Below, in pieces: positions 25,214 through 33,134 of a stretch of DNA of 64,000 nucleotides. Positions within the stretch are counted from its first letter, which is position 1; every line of letters starts with the position of its first letter. Source of the stretch: Micromonospora ureilytica (GTDB lineage Bacteria; Actinomycetota; Actinomycetes; Mycobacteriales; Micromonosporaceae); the NCBI RefSeq assembly GCF_015751765.1, contig NZ_JADOTX010000001.1, positions 1,178,001 through 1,242,000 on the forward strand. The letters run 5' to 3'. Position numbers and translations under genes: made by a program. The notes below the pieces were generated by a model. It was given only the letters and a program-made list of their open reading frames with translations, made no database searches and was not told the DNA's origin.

Positions 25214-26385
25214 AGGCGCTGGTCTGGGAGGGAGCCAACGAGCTCGCGGTGCGGCAGGTTCCGGACCCGCAACTCCGCAACGAACAGGACATCATTGTCC
25301 GCGTCCGTCGGACGGTGACCTGTGGTTCGGACCTGCACCTGCTCGGCGGGTACATCCCGTTCATGGAACGTGGCGATGTCCTCGGGCACGAGTTCCTTGG
25401 CGACGTCGTCGAGGTCGGTCCGCAGGTACGCAACCACAAGGTAGGCGACCGGGTCGTCGTCTGTTCGTTCGTCTCCTGCGGCAAGTGCTGGTACTGCCAG
25501 CAAAAACAGTTCTCGCTGTGCGACAACGGAAACACGAACCCGATGATCACCGAGAACGTCTGGGGCGCGGCGCCCGGCGGCTGCTACGGCTACTCTCACG
25601 CACTCGGCGGCTTCGCCGGCAGCCACGCCGAATACATCCGCGTTCCCTACGCCGACCAGGGCGCCTTCACCGTCCCGGACGAGGTGAGCGACGAACGCGC
25701 CCTGTTCGCCTCCGACGCCGCGCCGACCGGCTGGATGGGCGCCGACCTCGCCGGGGTCAAACCGGGCGATGTCGTGGCGGTCTGGGGCGCTGGTGGGGTA
25801 GGGCAGATGGCGGCCCGCGCCGCCGTGCTGCTCGGTGCCGATCGGGTGATCGTGATCGACCGACTCGACAACCGGCTCCAGATGGCCCAGACGCATCTCG
25901 GCGTCGAGACGCTGAACTACGAACAGCAGGACGTCAGCGGCGAGTTGCTGGAACGTAGTGGCGGTCGAGGCCCGGACGTGTGCATCGAGGCGGTCGGCAT
26001 GGAATCGCACAGCAGCGGTCCGCAATTCCTGTACGACCAGGTCAAGCAGCAGCTTCGCATCGAGTCCGACCGTCCGATCGCTGCCCGGGAGGCGATCTAC
26101 AACTGCCGCAAGGGCGGCAGTGTGTTCATCTTGGGCGTGTTCGCCGGCCTGGTGGACAAGTTCCCGCTCGGAGCAGTGATGAACAAGGGGCTGACTCTGC
26201 GCGGCGCACAGCAGCACGGACAGCGCTACATTCCCATGCTGCTGGAGCGGATGGCCCGCGGCGAGTTGGTCACCGAACATCTCGCGACGCACACCATGTC
26301 ACTGGACGAAGCGCCGCGCGGCTACGAGATGTTCAAGCAGAAAATCGACGGCTGCGTTCGGGCGGTCTTCCAGCCCACCAGCTGA
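25210..26385 (+). CDS. Zinc-dependent alcohol dehydrogenase (formaldehyde dehydrogenase-like)
   Basis: A 391-residue medium-chain dehydrogenase. Catalytic zinc ligands are C38 (TCGSDLH), H60 and E61 (GHEFLGD). Structural zinc cysteines are C90, C93, C96 and C104. The NAD-binding Rossmann motif is WGAGGVGQMAARAA. The length and the extra segment after the structural zinc loop match the glutathione-independent formaldehyde dehydrogenase-like branch. The substrate is open. GTG 25210 overlaps the upstream stop. It converges on the next gene with 6 bases between stops. Confidence 0.92.
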   Translation: MKALVWEGANELAVRQVPDPQLRNEQDIIVRVRRTVTCGSDLHLLGGYIPFMERGDVLGHEFLGDVVEVGPQVRNHKVGDRVVVCSFVSCGKCWYCQQKQFSLCDNGNTNPMITENVWGAAPGGCYGYSHALGGFAGSHAEYIRVPYADQGAFTVPDEVSDERALFASDAAPTGWMGADLAGVKPGDVVAVWGAGGVGQMAARAAVLLGADRVIVIDRLDNRLQMAQTHLGVETLNYEQQDVSGELLERSGGRGPDVCIEAVGMESHSSGPQFLYDQVKQQLRIESDRPIAAREAIYNCRKGGSVFILGVFAGLVDKFPLGAVMNKGLTLRGAQQHGQRYIPMLLERMARGELVTEHLATHTMSLDEAPRGYEMFKQKIDGCVRAVFQPTS

Positions 26386-26391
26386 CCACGG

Positions 26392-27504
26392 TCACCGCGC
26401 GTTCTTCTCGTCCCGCCAGCCGCCGGGTTCGGGATGGTAGCCGTAGGCGGCAGCCCGGACGGTCTCCTCGTTCTCCAGCCCGGAGCCGATCGCGCCGCCC
26501 ACGGTGGCCAGCGAGCTGGTGATCCAGGCGAGCGTCAGATAGTCGGTGAAGCTGACCGGTCGCTGCAGGGTCTGTTCAAGCACCGATGTGTCGATCAGCA
26601 GTGCTCCGACGAGCACCGTTCCCACGAACAGCACCACGTAGGACACCGCCGTGGCCAGCGTGAGGGTGAGGACCGTACCCAGGTTGAACAGCCGAGCCAG
26701 CTCAGCCGGCGTGTCATGGTCTGGTTCCTCCCATAGGTCATGCGCGACGATCAACCAGGCCACCAACGCGGTCAGCCCGAGCAGCATGATCACGGCGAGC
26801 CGGAGTCCGCCGAGCGCATCGCCCATCTGCCAGATGGTGTCCGTGGTGAGCGCGAACGCGGCCGTGCCGAACGCACCGACCAGCAGCTTGGACAGACCCA
26901 GCAGGGCGCGCCCCGGGCGGTTGGCTCGGACCATGCCGGTCAACAGCCGTACCCGGCCGATCAGCCCCGAGGCGACGTAGCGCCGCTCACCGGGGTCGGC
27001 CTCGCCGACCTCTCGCTGGACGGCGGGCATCCGGCTTGCCATCTCGGCTGATGCCCGCTCGATCGGCGGCACCCGCTGGTCGGAAGCGTCGGTCAGCAGT
27101 CGGCTCACCAGATCCGGCACGGCCGCACGGGCTGCTCGCAGCTGGTGCAGTCCCAATGCGGGCAGCGACACCATCGCGACTTGGCGCCGGGCGGAGGTCT
27201 GCGCGACCAACGGCACCCGCTCGGCGTGCAGGGGCAGGTCGGTCAGGCAGATCGCGATGTCCCACTTGTCGCTCATGCGCCGTCGAGCGACATCGTCGAG
27301 CAGCGCCTCAACGCCGCCGTCGCGGCGCGGCGCCACCTCACCCCAGCCTTCCCGAACGGTCCACCGCACATCCGCGCTCACCTGCTCAGCGAGCCGGCCG
27401 GCCAGCTCGGTGGTGAGCCGCGCGGCCACCCGGGCGGGGTGGTCCGGTGGGGTCGCCACGAGTCCGACGACGATCTCCGGGAGGTGCTGCCCACTGTGCG
27501 ACAC
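26392..27504 (-). CDS. Conserved actinobacterial membrane protein
   Basis: A 370-residue protein of unknown function. The first 190 residues are soluble and alpha/beta (EIVVGLVATPPDHPARVAAR, WDIAICLTDLPLHAERVPLVAQ), with a layout seen in actinobacterial proteins of unknown role. Four to five helices follow (KLLVGAFGTAAFALTTDTIW; LAVIMLLGLTALVAWLIVAH; LTLTLATAVSYVVLFVGTVL). The C-terminus is cytoplasmic and ends in a conserved-looking GYHPEPGGWRDE. GTG 27504 is preceded by GAGGAG. No operon partner is seen. Confidence 0.8.
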   Translation of the reverse strand: MSHSGQHLPEIVVGLVATPPDHPARVAARLTTELAGRLAEQVSADVRWTVREGWGEVAPRRDGGVEALLDDVARRRMSDKWDIAICLTDLPLHAERVPLVAQTSARRQVAMVSLPALGLHQLRAARAAVPDLVSRLLTDASDQRVPPIERASAEMASRMPAVQREVGEADPGERRYVASGLIGRVRLLTGMVRANRPGRALLGLSKLLVGAFGTAAFALTTDTIWQMGDALGGLRLAVIMLLGLTALVAWLIVAHDLWEEPDHDTPAELARLFNLGTVLTLTLATAVSYVVLFVGTVLVGALLIDTSVLEQTLQRPVSFTDYLTLAWITSSLATVGGAIGSGLENEETVRAAAYGYHPEPGGWRDEKNAR

Positions 27505-27722
27505 CGGTGCTCCTCTAGCCGGGCTCGATGCGTCCGTCGTGCTTCCTCGTGACGAATCCGCTCACTGCTGAGCCATGGCCTTGCTGGTGTCCACATCCTC
27601 GCAGACCGATCCGACCCTCAAGGCCGGTTTGTGCCGCGGGCCGAGTGCTACCGGAAGAACACTCCGGCCCAGGACGCGAACGCCCTGAGCCGAAGTAGTG
27701 CTGCAGCTGTCAGTCCTGCCGA

Positions 27723-28403
27723 TCAGGTGACGTTGATGTCGCTGCACCACATGTAGGTCTGGTCCAGGTGCGACGCCCTCCAGAGCACGAACAGGATGTG
27801 GTTTCCGCTGCGGGACGGGAGCGAGACGTTGAACGAGATGTTCTGCGCCGGCGCGTAGCGCCCGGTCGTCGTGATCAGGTCGAGGTTCCCCCACCCGAGC
27901 TTCTGGGTGGCTGGGTTGAACCCCTGCTTGGTCACGTAGACCTGGAAGTAGTCAGCGCCGTGGCTGGCCTGGTCGTACAGCTGGACCGTGAGGTTGCGGC
28001 TGACGGTGGTGGTCTTCCACGCCCCGGGCTGGTTCACGCTGTCGTTCCTGGACAGGGCGTTGCTGCACAGTTGACCGTCCGGGGTGCGAGCCTGGTACTG
28101 GCCGCCGAGGCCGTCCCGCAGCTGGCTCATCCAGTTCCACATGGTGTCGGGGTTGGCCTGGAAGGCCCGCCAACACATGGGGTCCTGCTGCTGCATGGCT
28201 GGGTTCATGTGCTGGTTGCCCCAGGCCTTCCAGCACTGGTAGGCGCGACTCATCGGGTTGATGATCGTGCCGTGCGCCTGGGCTGCCCCGGTGAAGGGCA
28301 GCATGCCGGCCACGATGGCGAACACCATGACGAACGCTTGCAGGGACCGACGGACGGGTGATCGGGATCGTCCGCCGGATCGATCGGACTTGAGTGAACG
28401 CAC
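27723..28403 (-). CDS. AA10 lytic polysaccharide monooxygenase
   Basis: A 226-residue secreted copper enzyme that oxidatively cleaves cellulose or chitin. The signal peptide ends GAAQA, leaving H44 as the mature N-terminal copper ligand (AHGTIINPMSR); the second histidine-brace residue is H148 (QASHGADYF). Cysteines typical of the fold are present. No carbohydrate-binding module follows, so this is a single-domain AA10. GTG 28403 has GGAGG 7 bases upstream. A CebR-type operator lies about 37 bases before the start, which favours cellulose over chitin and predicts release by cello-oligosaccharides. Confidence 0.95.
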   Translation of the reverse strand: MRSLKSDRSGGRSRSPVRRSLQAFVMVFAIVAGMLPFTGAAQAHGTIINPMSRAYQCWKAWGNQHMNPAMQQQDPMCWRAFQANPDTMWNWMSQLRDGLGGQYQARTPDGQLCSNALSRNDSVNQPGAWKTTTVSRNLTVQLYDQASHGADYFQVYVTKQGFNPATQKLGWGNLDLITTTGRYAPAQNISFNVSLPSRSGNHILFVLWRASHLDQTYMWCSDINVT

Positions 28404-28436
28404 TGTTCATCCTCCGCTCTTCGAGACTACAGATCA

Positions 28437-28456
28437 GTTTGGGAACGCTCCCAAAC
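28437..28456 (-). promoter_or_regulatory. CebR-type operator of the LPMO gene
   Basis: GTTTGGGAACGCTCCCAAAC has its core TGGGAACGCTCCCA at 28440-28453, one base from the actinobacterial CebR box TGGGAGCGCTCCCA. The flank 28460-28510 is clearly AT-rich (taaatatcaacgtttatc), which fits the promoter of the minus-strand LPMO gene. Confidence 0.8.
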
Positions 28457-28611
28457 CAACTGTTGCATCTATCAGCTTAAATATCAACGTTTATCGATCT
28501 ATGCTATCTATGGTCGGATGTGGATCGAGCTGACCGGGGTGTCCGCAGCCGCCCGGTTCGGATCCGGGTATGGGTACGGGTAACGACCACACCACCGGCC
28601 GCCGGGCATGG

Positions 28612-29190
28612 TCAGAGGCCGGCTGCGGCGTCGTACCGGCGGCGCTGGTCGGCCATCTCCGACTGGGTCAGCGCCTCCTTGAGCGCCAGTTCCGCGTACT
28701 TGGGCGGGAGCATCTGCCGCACCCGGTCGGTGAACATGACCTCCTCGGTCGCCTCGACCACCTGGATGCCCGGAGGCTCGGTGGACATGTCCATGATCAC
28801 GGGACCGGCCAGTTTGACCGCCACGTCCCAGGGGCGCTTCTGTTCGGCGACCCCGCAGAGGTGGAAGCCGTAGACCGTCTGCACGTCGGCGAGCACGGTG
28901 GCCTCGCTCGGCTCGTAGCCGTAGACCTGGACCCCGCAGATCACTGCCGGCTTCTCCGTGGTGGCCGCCTGCTGCGCACCGTGTCCGGCGTGGTTGTGCT
29001 GCCCCGGGTCCGCCTGTTCGAGGGTGGTGCGCATCCGGGCCGTAATCTGCGTTCGCAGGTCCTCCGGCTTCGCCTCCGGGTCGGCCCGATTGACCAGTAC
29101 GAGCGCGCCGGCCGACACCACCAGGAGGATCACCGCCACCCACACGAAACGGTTTCGGTGCCACCCCGCGAGACTCTCTCGGGAAATCAT
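28612..29190 (-). CDS. Membrane-anchored protein with His-rich segment
   Basis: A 192-residue single-pass protein: a basic start, one helix (VWVAVILLVVSAGALVLVNR) and an outer domain. The linker holds a HNHAGHG cluster (about residues 65-71), plausible for copper or other metal binding. Two cysteines (AVICGVQVYGYEP and GFHLCGVAEQ) are about 26 residues apart and could form a disulfide. No known domain is recognised. It lies upstream of the copper LPMO on the same strand with a 208-base gap containing the LPMO promoter, so it is not in the same operon. Confidence 0.75.
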   Translation of the reverse strand: MISRESLAGWHRNRFVWVAVILLVVSAGALVLVNRADPEAKPEDLRTQITARMRTTLEQADPGQHNHAGHGAQQAATTEKPAVICGVQVYGYEPSEATVLADVQTVYGFHLCGVAEQKRPWDVAVKLAGPVIMDMSTEPPGIQVVEATEEVMFTDRVRQMLPPKYAELALKEALTQSEMADQRRRYDAAAGL

Positions 29191-29660
29191 TATTGCTTCT
29201 CACCTCGTCGCCGGTTCTGGTGCTGGCAGGCCGAATCGGACGCCCCGGCGGGTCAGGCGTCGAGCGCGTCAGCCGTTGGGGGACACGTGCCGGGGATCAC
29301 CGACGGCGGGCGAGGATGACTGCCCGGCAAGGCACCCGTCGTCGTAGAGATGGCCCGGCGATCCGGCAGGCGAGCGTCCGCCAAGGCGGCGCGCTGCCGG
29401 CGCTGCGATGCTCCCGTGCTGGCCGTTCCCAGCGCGGTTGCCCCCGCGCTGCGGCGATATCAGCCATTCCAACACGTCTGGGCCGGCTCTGGCAACATCG
29501 ACGCGTATCAGCGTGGATTTGACCCGGCCACCCGCGCCTTCGTCGCGCACCAGTGCTCATCGCCGCACCGTCGCCGGTCTTCCCCGAGTGGATCCGCAGC
29601 GAGCGCAACCGGGATCGGATATGGTCCGTGGCACCCGATTTGCCGCTTCTAAGGGGAAAC
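29191..29660. other. Intergenic stretch, no confident gene
   Basis: A 470-base gap between divergent genes. A weak plus-strand reading frame at 29350-29652 (100 codons) contains CRRCDAPVLA near its start and HQC near position 69, vaguely like a small zinc-ribbon protein. Its ribosome site is poor, its arginine-rich remainder looks like shadow coding, and I would not call it a gene. No RNA structure, operator or strong promoter was recognised apart from the ribosome site of the next gene. Confidence 0.5.
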
Positions 29661-30206
29661 ATGAGTCGCTTGCCAGGTGTGAACCCGGCCGAGGCCCCGG
29701 CGCCGGTCCGCGAGGCGCTGCAGGCCGCGCTTCCCCTGAGCTTCTTCCGCGTCATGGCCCACGCCGAGACGGCGTTTCCGGACTGGATGCGCTGGGGCGG
29801 CACGCTGCTCAAGGACCTGGCCCTCGACCCACTGCTGCGGGAAATCGCGATCCTGCGAGTCGCCCAGTTGAGCGACATCAAATATGAGTGGGTTCAGCAC
29901 GAGCCCATCGCCCGCTCCGTCGGCGCCACGGACGAGATGATCCACGCGCTCGGGCGTAACGAGATCGGGGACGACTGTTTCACGTCAGACCAGCGGATCG
30001 TCCTGCGTTTCACCACCGATGTCGTCCGCGACGTCCGCCCGCCCGACGACACCACCGCCGCACTGACCGGGCTGCTCCCCCCGCGCGAGGTGGTCGAACT
30101 CCTGATGGTGATCGGGCAGTACATGATGATCGCCCGGGTCGCCGCGGTAGCGGACCTGGACGTCGACGAGCCCATGGGCGCCGGCGTCTACGGTGCGCGA
30201 CCCTGA
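29661..30206 (+). CDS. Carboxymuconolactone decarboxylase-family protein
   Basis: A 181-residue all-helical protein of the CMD/AhpD-like superfamily (LLREIAILRVAQLSDIKYEW, ELLMVIGQYMMIARVAAVAD). The AhpD CxxC redox pair is absent; the position after REIAILRVAQL reads SDIKYEWVQH, so it is not a thiol peroxidase reductase. Such CMD proteins act as lactone decarboxylases or have unknown roles. AAGGGG precedes ATG 29661. It is followed 134 bases later by the ram/amf-type cluster, but there is no reason to think it belongs to it. Confidence 0.9.
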   Translation: MSRLPGVNPAEAPAPVREALQAALPLSFFRVMAHAETAFPDWMRWGGTLLKDLALDPLLREIAILRVAQLSDIKYEWVQHEPIARSVGATDEMIHALGRNEIGDDCFTSDQRIVLRFTTDVVRDVRPPDDTTAALTGLLPPREVVELLMVIGQYMMIARVAAVADLDVDEPMGAGVYGARP

Positions 30207-30339
30207 CTAATGTCATGAGTACCTGTGCGCCCCGCATCGAAGGTCGTGACTAAGCGCACTGGAGCCCGCCGCGTCCTGTGGATGAGACTCGATTCGACGC
30301 CGGAACAAGAGCCGGCCGAGTTCGAGGGGCGGCGGGACG

Positions 30340-32937
30340 GTGGACGAACGTTACGACAGCTACTGCGCCGCGGACCGGCTGTTCTACGACTCGCTCGGCA
30401 GCGCCGTCGCGCAGCCCGTCTTCCCGGCCGCCGAGCGGCCGATGCCGACCGGCTGGCGTCGCGAGCCGCTCGACGACTGGCTGATCTACGCGCCCGACGG
30501 CGGCTCACTGCCCCAGCAGGGCTGGAAGATTCATGTGTCGGCGGGTCTGGAGAACGCCGAGCGGGTGCTGGACGCGGTCTGGAACTACTGCGTCCCCCGC
30601 GGCCTGTCCTTCAAGTTTCTGCGCGGGCCGCGTACGCTGCTGCTCCGTAACTCCAAGTACGCCACCCGGGCCGCCAGCGGCAAGTTCATCACTGTCTATC
30701 CCCGCGACGACGCGGAGCTGGAGCTGGCCTGCAAGGAACTCGACGAACTGCTCACCGGCGAGCCCGGGCCGTACATCCTCAGTGATCTCCGCTACGGCGG
30801 CGGCCCGATCTACGTGCGCTACGGCGGCTTCGCCGCCCGCTACTGCCACTCGCCCGACGGCCAGGTGGTGCCGGCGATCGAGGACGACTCCGGCACGCTG
30901 GTGCCGGACCGCCGTGAGCCCGTCTTCCACGTACCGTCCTGGGTCACAGTGCCCGACTTCCTCGGCCCGCACCTGGCCGCCCGAAGCGACACCAGCACCG
31001 ACCAGGTGCCGTACCGGATCGAGCGGGTCATCCACTTTTCGAACGGCGGCGGGCTGTACGTGGGCAGAGACCTGCGCACCGACACCGCTGTGGTGCTGAA
31101 GGAGGCCCGACCGCACGCCGGCCTGGACGCCGACGGCACCGACGCCGTCGCCCGGCTGGCCCGCGAGGCGCAGGCCCTGCGGCAACTCGCCGACCTGCCG
31201 CAGGTGCCTCGGGTGCACGACGAGTTCGCACTCGGCGAACACCGGTTCCTCGCGCTCGAGTTCATCGAGGGCCGACCGCTGAACAAGGTGCTGGTCGACA
31301 GGTACCCGCTGATCGACGCCGACGCGACGGACGGCGACCGGGCGGCGTACGCCAGGTGGGCCCGTCAGATCTACGAGCAGGTCGAATCCGTCGTGGCGGC
31401 GATCCACGAGCGCGGTCTGGTCTACGGGGACCTGCACCTGTTCAACATCATGATCCGGCCGGACGACCGGGTCGCCCTTGTCGACTTCGAGGTGGCCGCC
31501 CCGATCGCCGGGCACCGCCGACCCGGGCTGCGCAACCAGGGCTTCGCGGCACCGAGGGACCGGACCGGCCCGGCGGTCGACAGGTACGCCCTGGCGTGCC
31601 TGCGATTGGCGCTGTTCCTGCCACTGACCCAGCTGGTCCGACTCGCCCCGGCGAAGGTGACTCACCTCGCCGACATCATCGCCGCGAACTTCCCGGTGCC
31701 GAGGTCCTTCCTCGATCCGGCGGTCGAGGAGATCACCGGTGCCCCGCGGGTCACCGTCGACCCAGCAGAGGCTCCTGGCGCGGATGACTGGCGCACCATG
31801 CGGGAGCGGCTGACGACGGCGATCGTGGCCAGCGCCACCCCGGAACGCGACGACCGGCTGTTCCCCGGCGACATCGAGCAGTTCCGCAGCGGCGGCCTCA
31901 ACCTCGCCCACGGGGCGGCGGGAGTGCTGTACGCGCTCGACAAGAGCGATGCCGGGCGGTGGCCCGAGCACGAAGACTGGCTGGTGCGGCGTGCGACAAC
32001 GCCCCCGTCCGGCACCCGCTGCGGCTTCTACGACGGGCTGCACGGTGTCGCCTACGCGCTCGAGCACCTCGGACGCCGGCAGGATGCGCTGGACGTTCTC
32101 GACATCTGCCTGCGCGAACCCCTGGACGGGCTCGACCACAGCCTGGCGAGCGGACTGTCCGGGATCGCGCTCAACCTGGCCGAGATGGCCGCGCGTACCG
32201 GGGAGGCATCGTTGCGCGACGCCGCGTGGCGGGCCGCCGAGCAGGTGATCGGCCAGTTGGCCGACGACCCGGGCCCGGACATCAGCGGCGGACGCAATCC
32301 GTACGCCGGGTTGCTGCGCGGCCGGACCGGACCGGCGCTGATGCTGTTGCGCCTCTACGAGCTCGGCGGCGACGACGAGCTGTTGGAGCACGCCGCCACG
32401 GCGTTGCGTCAGGACCTGCGCCGGTGTGTGGTGCGCCCGGACGGCGCCCTGGAGGTCAATGAGGGCTGGCGCACCATGCCCTACCTGGCGCACGGCAGTG
32501 TGGGTATCGGCCTGGTCCTCGACCAGTACCTGCGTCACCGGGCCGACGACCGGTTCGCCGAGGCGAGCGCGGGGGTTCGCCGAGCGGCCCGCTCACCGTT
32601 CTACGCCCAGTCCGGGCTCTTCGCCGGCCGGGCCGGCATCATCGCCTACCTCGCCGCCTCGACCGACGACGCCGACCGCCGCGAACTCCGCGCCCAACTG
32701 GATCGGCTGGCCTGGCACGCGCTGCCGTACCGGGACGGGACCGCATTCCCCGGCGAGCAGCTGCTGCGGCTCTCCATGGACTTCGGCACCGGCACCGCCG
32801 GCGTGCTGTACGCGCTGGCCAGCGCGCAGCACGACCAGCCGCCGGCGCTGCCCTTTCTCGCGCCCCTGCCGGGCGCGACCAGACTCCCTCGCGACAGCGG
32901 GGGCGACCCGATCGGCGAACGGATGGAAGGGAGGTGA
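30340..32937 (+). CDS. ramC: Class III lanthipeptide synthetase LanKC (RamC/AmfT-like)
   Basis: An 865-residue tri-domain enzyme. Lyase domain about 1-220; kinase domain about 225-480 with K254 (VVLKEARP), catalytic loop YGDLHLFNI (D364, N369) and metal-binding VDFE (D382); cyclase-like domain about 515-850 with Gly-rich blocks RCGFYDGLHG, LAHGSVGIG and GTGTAGVLYAL. The zinc cysteines of LanC and class IV enzymes are absent, which makes it class III. It phosphorylates and dehydrates Ser in the precursor and closes (lanthionine or labionin) rings. GTG 30340 follows GGGGCGGCGGG. The precursor gene starts 5 bases after its stop. Confidence 0.95.
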   Translation: MDERYDSYCAADRLFYDSLGSAVAQPVFPAAERPMPTGWRREPLDDWLIYAPDGGSLPQQGWKIHVSAGLENAERVLDAVWNYCVPRGLSFKFLRGPRTLLLRNSKYATRAASGKFITVYPRDDAELELACKELDELLTGEPGPYILSDLRYGGGPIYVRYGGFAARYCHSPDGQVVPAIEDDSGTLVPDRREPVFHVPSWVTVPDFLGPHLAARSDTSTDQVPYRIERVIHFSNGGGLYVGRDLRTDTAVVLKEARPHAGLDADGTDAVARLAREAQALRQLADLPQVPRVHDEFALGEHRFLALEFIEGRPLNKVLVDRYPLIDADATDGDRAAYARWARQIYEQVESVVAAIHERGLVYGDLHLFNIMIRPDDRVALVDFEVAAPIAGHRRPGLRNQGFAAPRDRTGPAVDRYALACLRLALFLPLTQLVRLAPAKVTHLADIIAANFPVPRSFLDPAVEEITGAPRVTVDPAEAPGADDWRTMRERLTTAIVASATPERDDRLFPGDIEQFRSGGLNLAHGAAGVLYALDKSDAGRWPEHEDWLVRRATTPPSGTRCGFYDGLHGVAYALEHLGRRQDALDVLDICLREPLDGLDHSLASGLSGIALNLAEMAARTGEASLRDAAWRAAEQVIGQLADDPGPDISGGRNPYAGLLRGRTGPALMLLRLYELGGDDELLEHAATALRQDLRRCVVRPDGALEVNEGWRTMPYLAHGSVGIGLVLDQYLRHRADDRFAEASAGVRRAARSPFYAQSGLFAGRAGIIAYLAASTDDADRRELRAQLDRLAWHALPYRDGTAFPGEQLLRLSMDFGTGTAGVLYALASAQHDQPPALPFLAPLPGATRLPRDSGGDPIGERMEGR

Positions 32938-32942
32938 ACGAC

Positions 32943-33062
32943 ATGGCACTTCTGGACCTCCAGGGCCTGGAGATGGCTCCGGCCGACCGCACCGGTGGCG
33001 GTAGCCGGGCGAGCCTGCTGCTCTGCGGCGACAGCTCGCTCTCCGTCACGACCTGCAACTGA
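32943..33062 (+). CDS. ramS: SapB-like class III lanthipeptide precursor (RamS/AmfS-like)
   Basis: A 39-residue peptide. The leader carries the LLDLQGLE recognition element (residues 3-10) used by LanKC enzymes. The core ends RASLLLCGDSSLSVTTCN, nearly identical to the SapB core of Streptomyces RamS. Two S-x2-S-x3-C units are present: S21/S24/C28 and S31/S34/C38. SapB is a surfactant morphogen that lets aerial hyphae leave the aqueous phase. GGGAGG lies 8 bases before the ATG. A strong hairpin follows 16 bases after the stop, probably raising precursor output relative to the exporters. Confidence 0.96.
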   Translation: MALLDLQGLEMAPADRTGGGSRASLLLCGDSSLSVTTCN

Positions 33063-33078
33063 TCCACGCACACGTGGG

Positions 33079-33110
33079 GCCCTGGGTGGGTAGACGTGCC
33101 CACCCAGGGC
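33079..33110 (+). terminator. Attenuator hairpin between precursor and exporters
   Basis: GCCCTGGGTGGG (33079-33090) pairs perfectly with CCCACCCAGGGC (33099-33110) over an 8-base loop. It lies between the precursor stop and the first exporter. Without a downstream T-run it may act as a partial terminator or as a 3' stabiliser for a short precursor transcript. Confidence 0.75.
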
Positions 33111-33134
33111 AACCGCGTACCAACGGGAGGACCG

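Noticed and set aside
29350-29652. 100-codon frame with CRRCDAPV resembling a zinc-ribbon protein
   Set aside because: Only one CxxC and one later Cys, poor ribosome site and arginine-rich noise; mentioned in the intergenic entry instead.
30505-32538. 677-codon minus-strand frame opposite the LanKC gene
   Set aside because: Composition is Val/Gly/Arg shadow coding, and the plus strand encodes a complete synthetase.
33063-33134. A second lanthipeptide precursor after ramS
   Set aside because: No start codon with leader or S-x2-S-x3-C pattern; the stretch is a hairpin and ribosome site.
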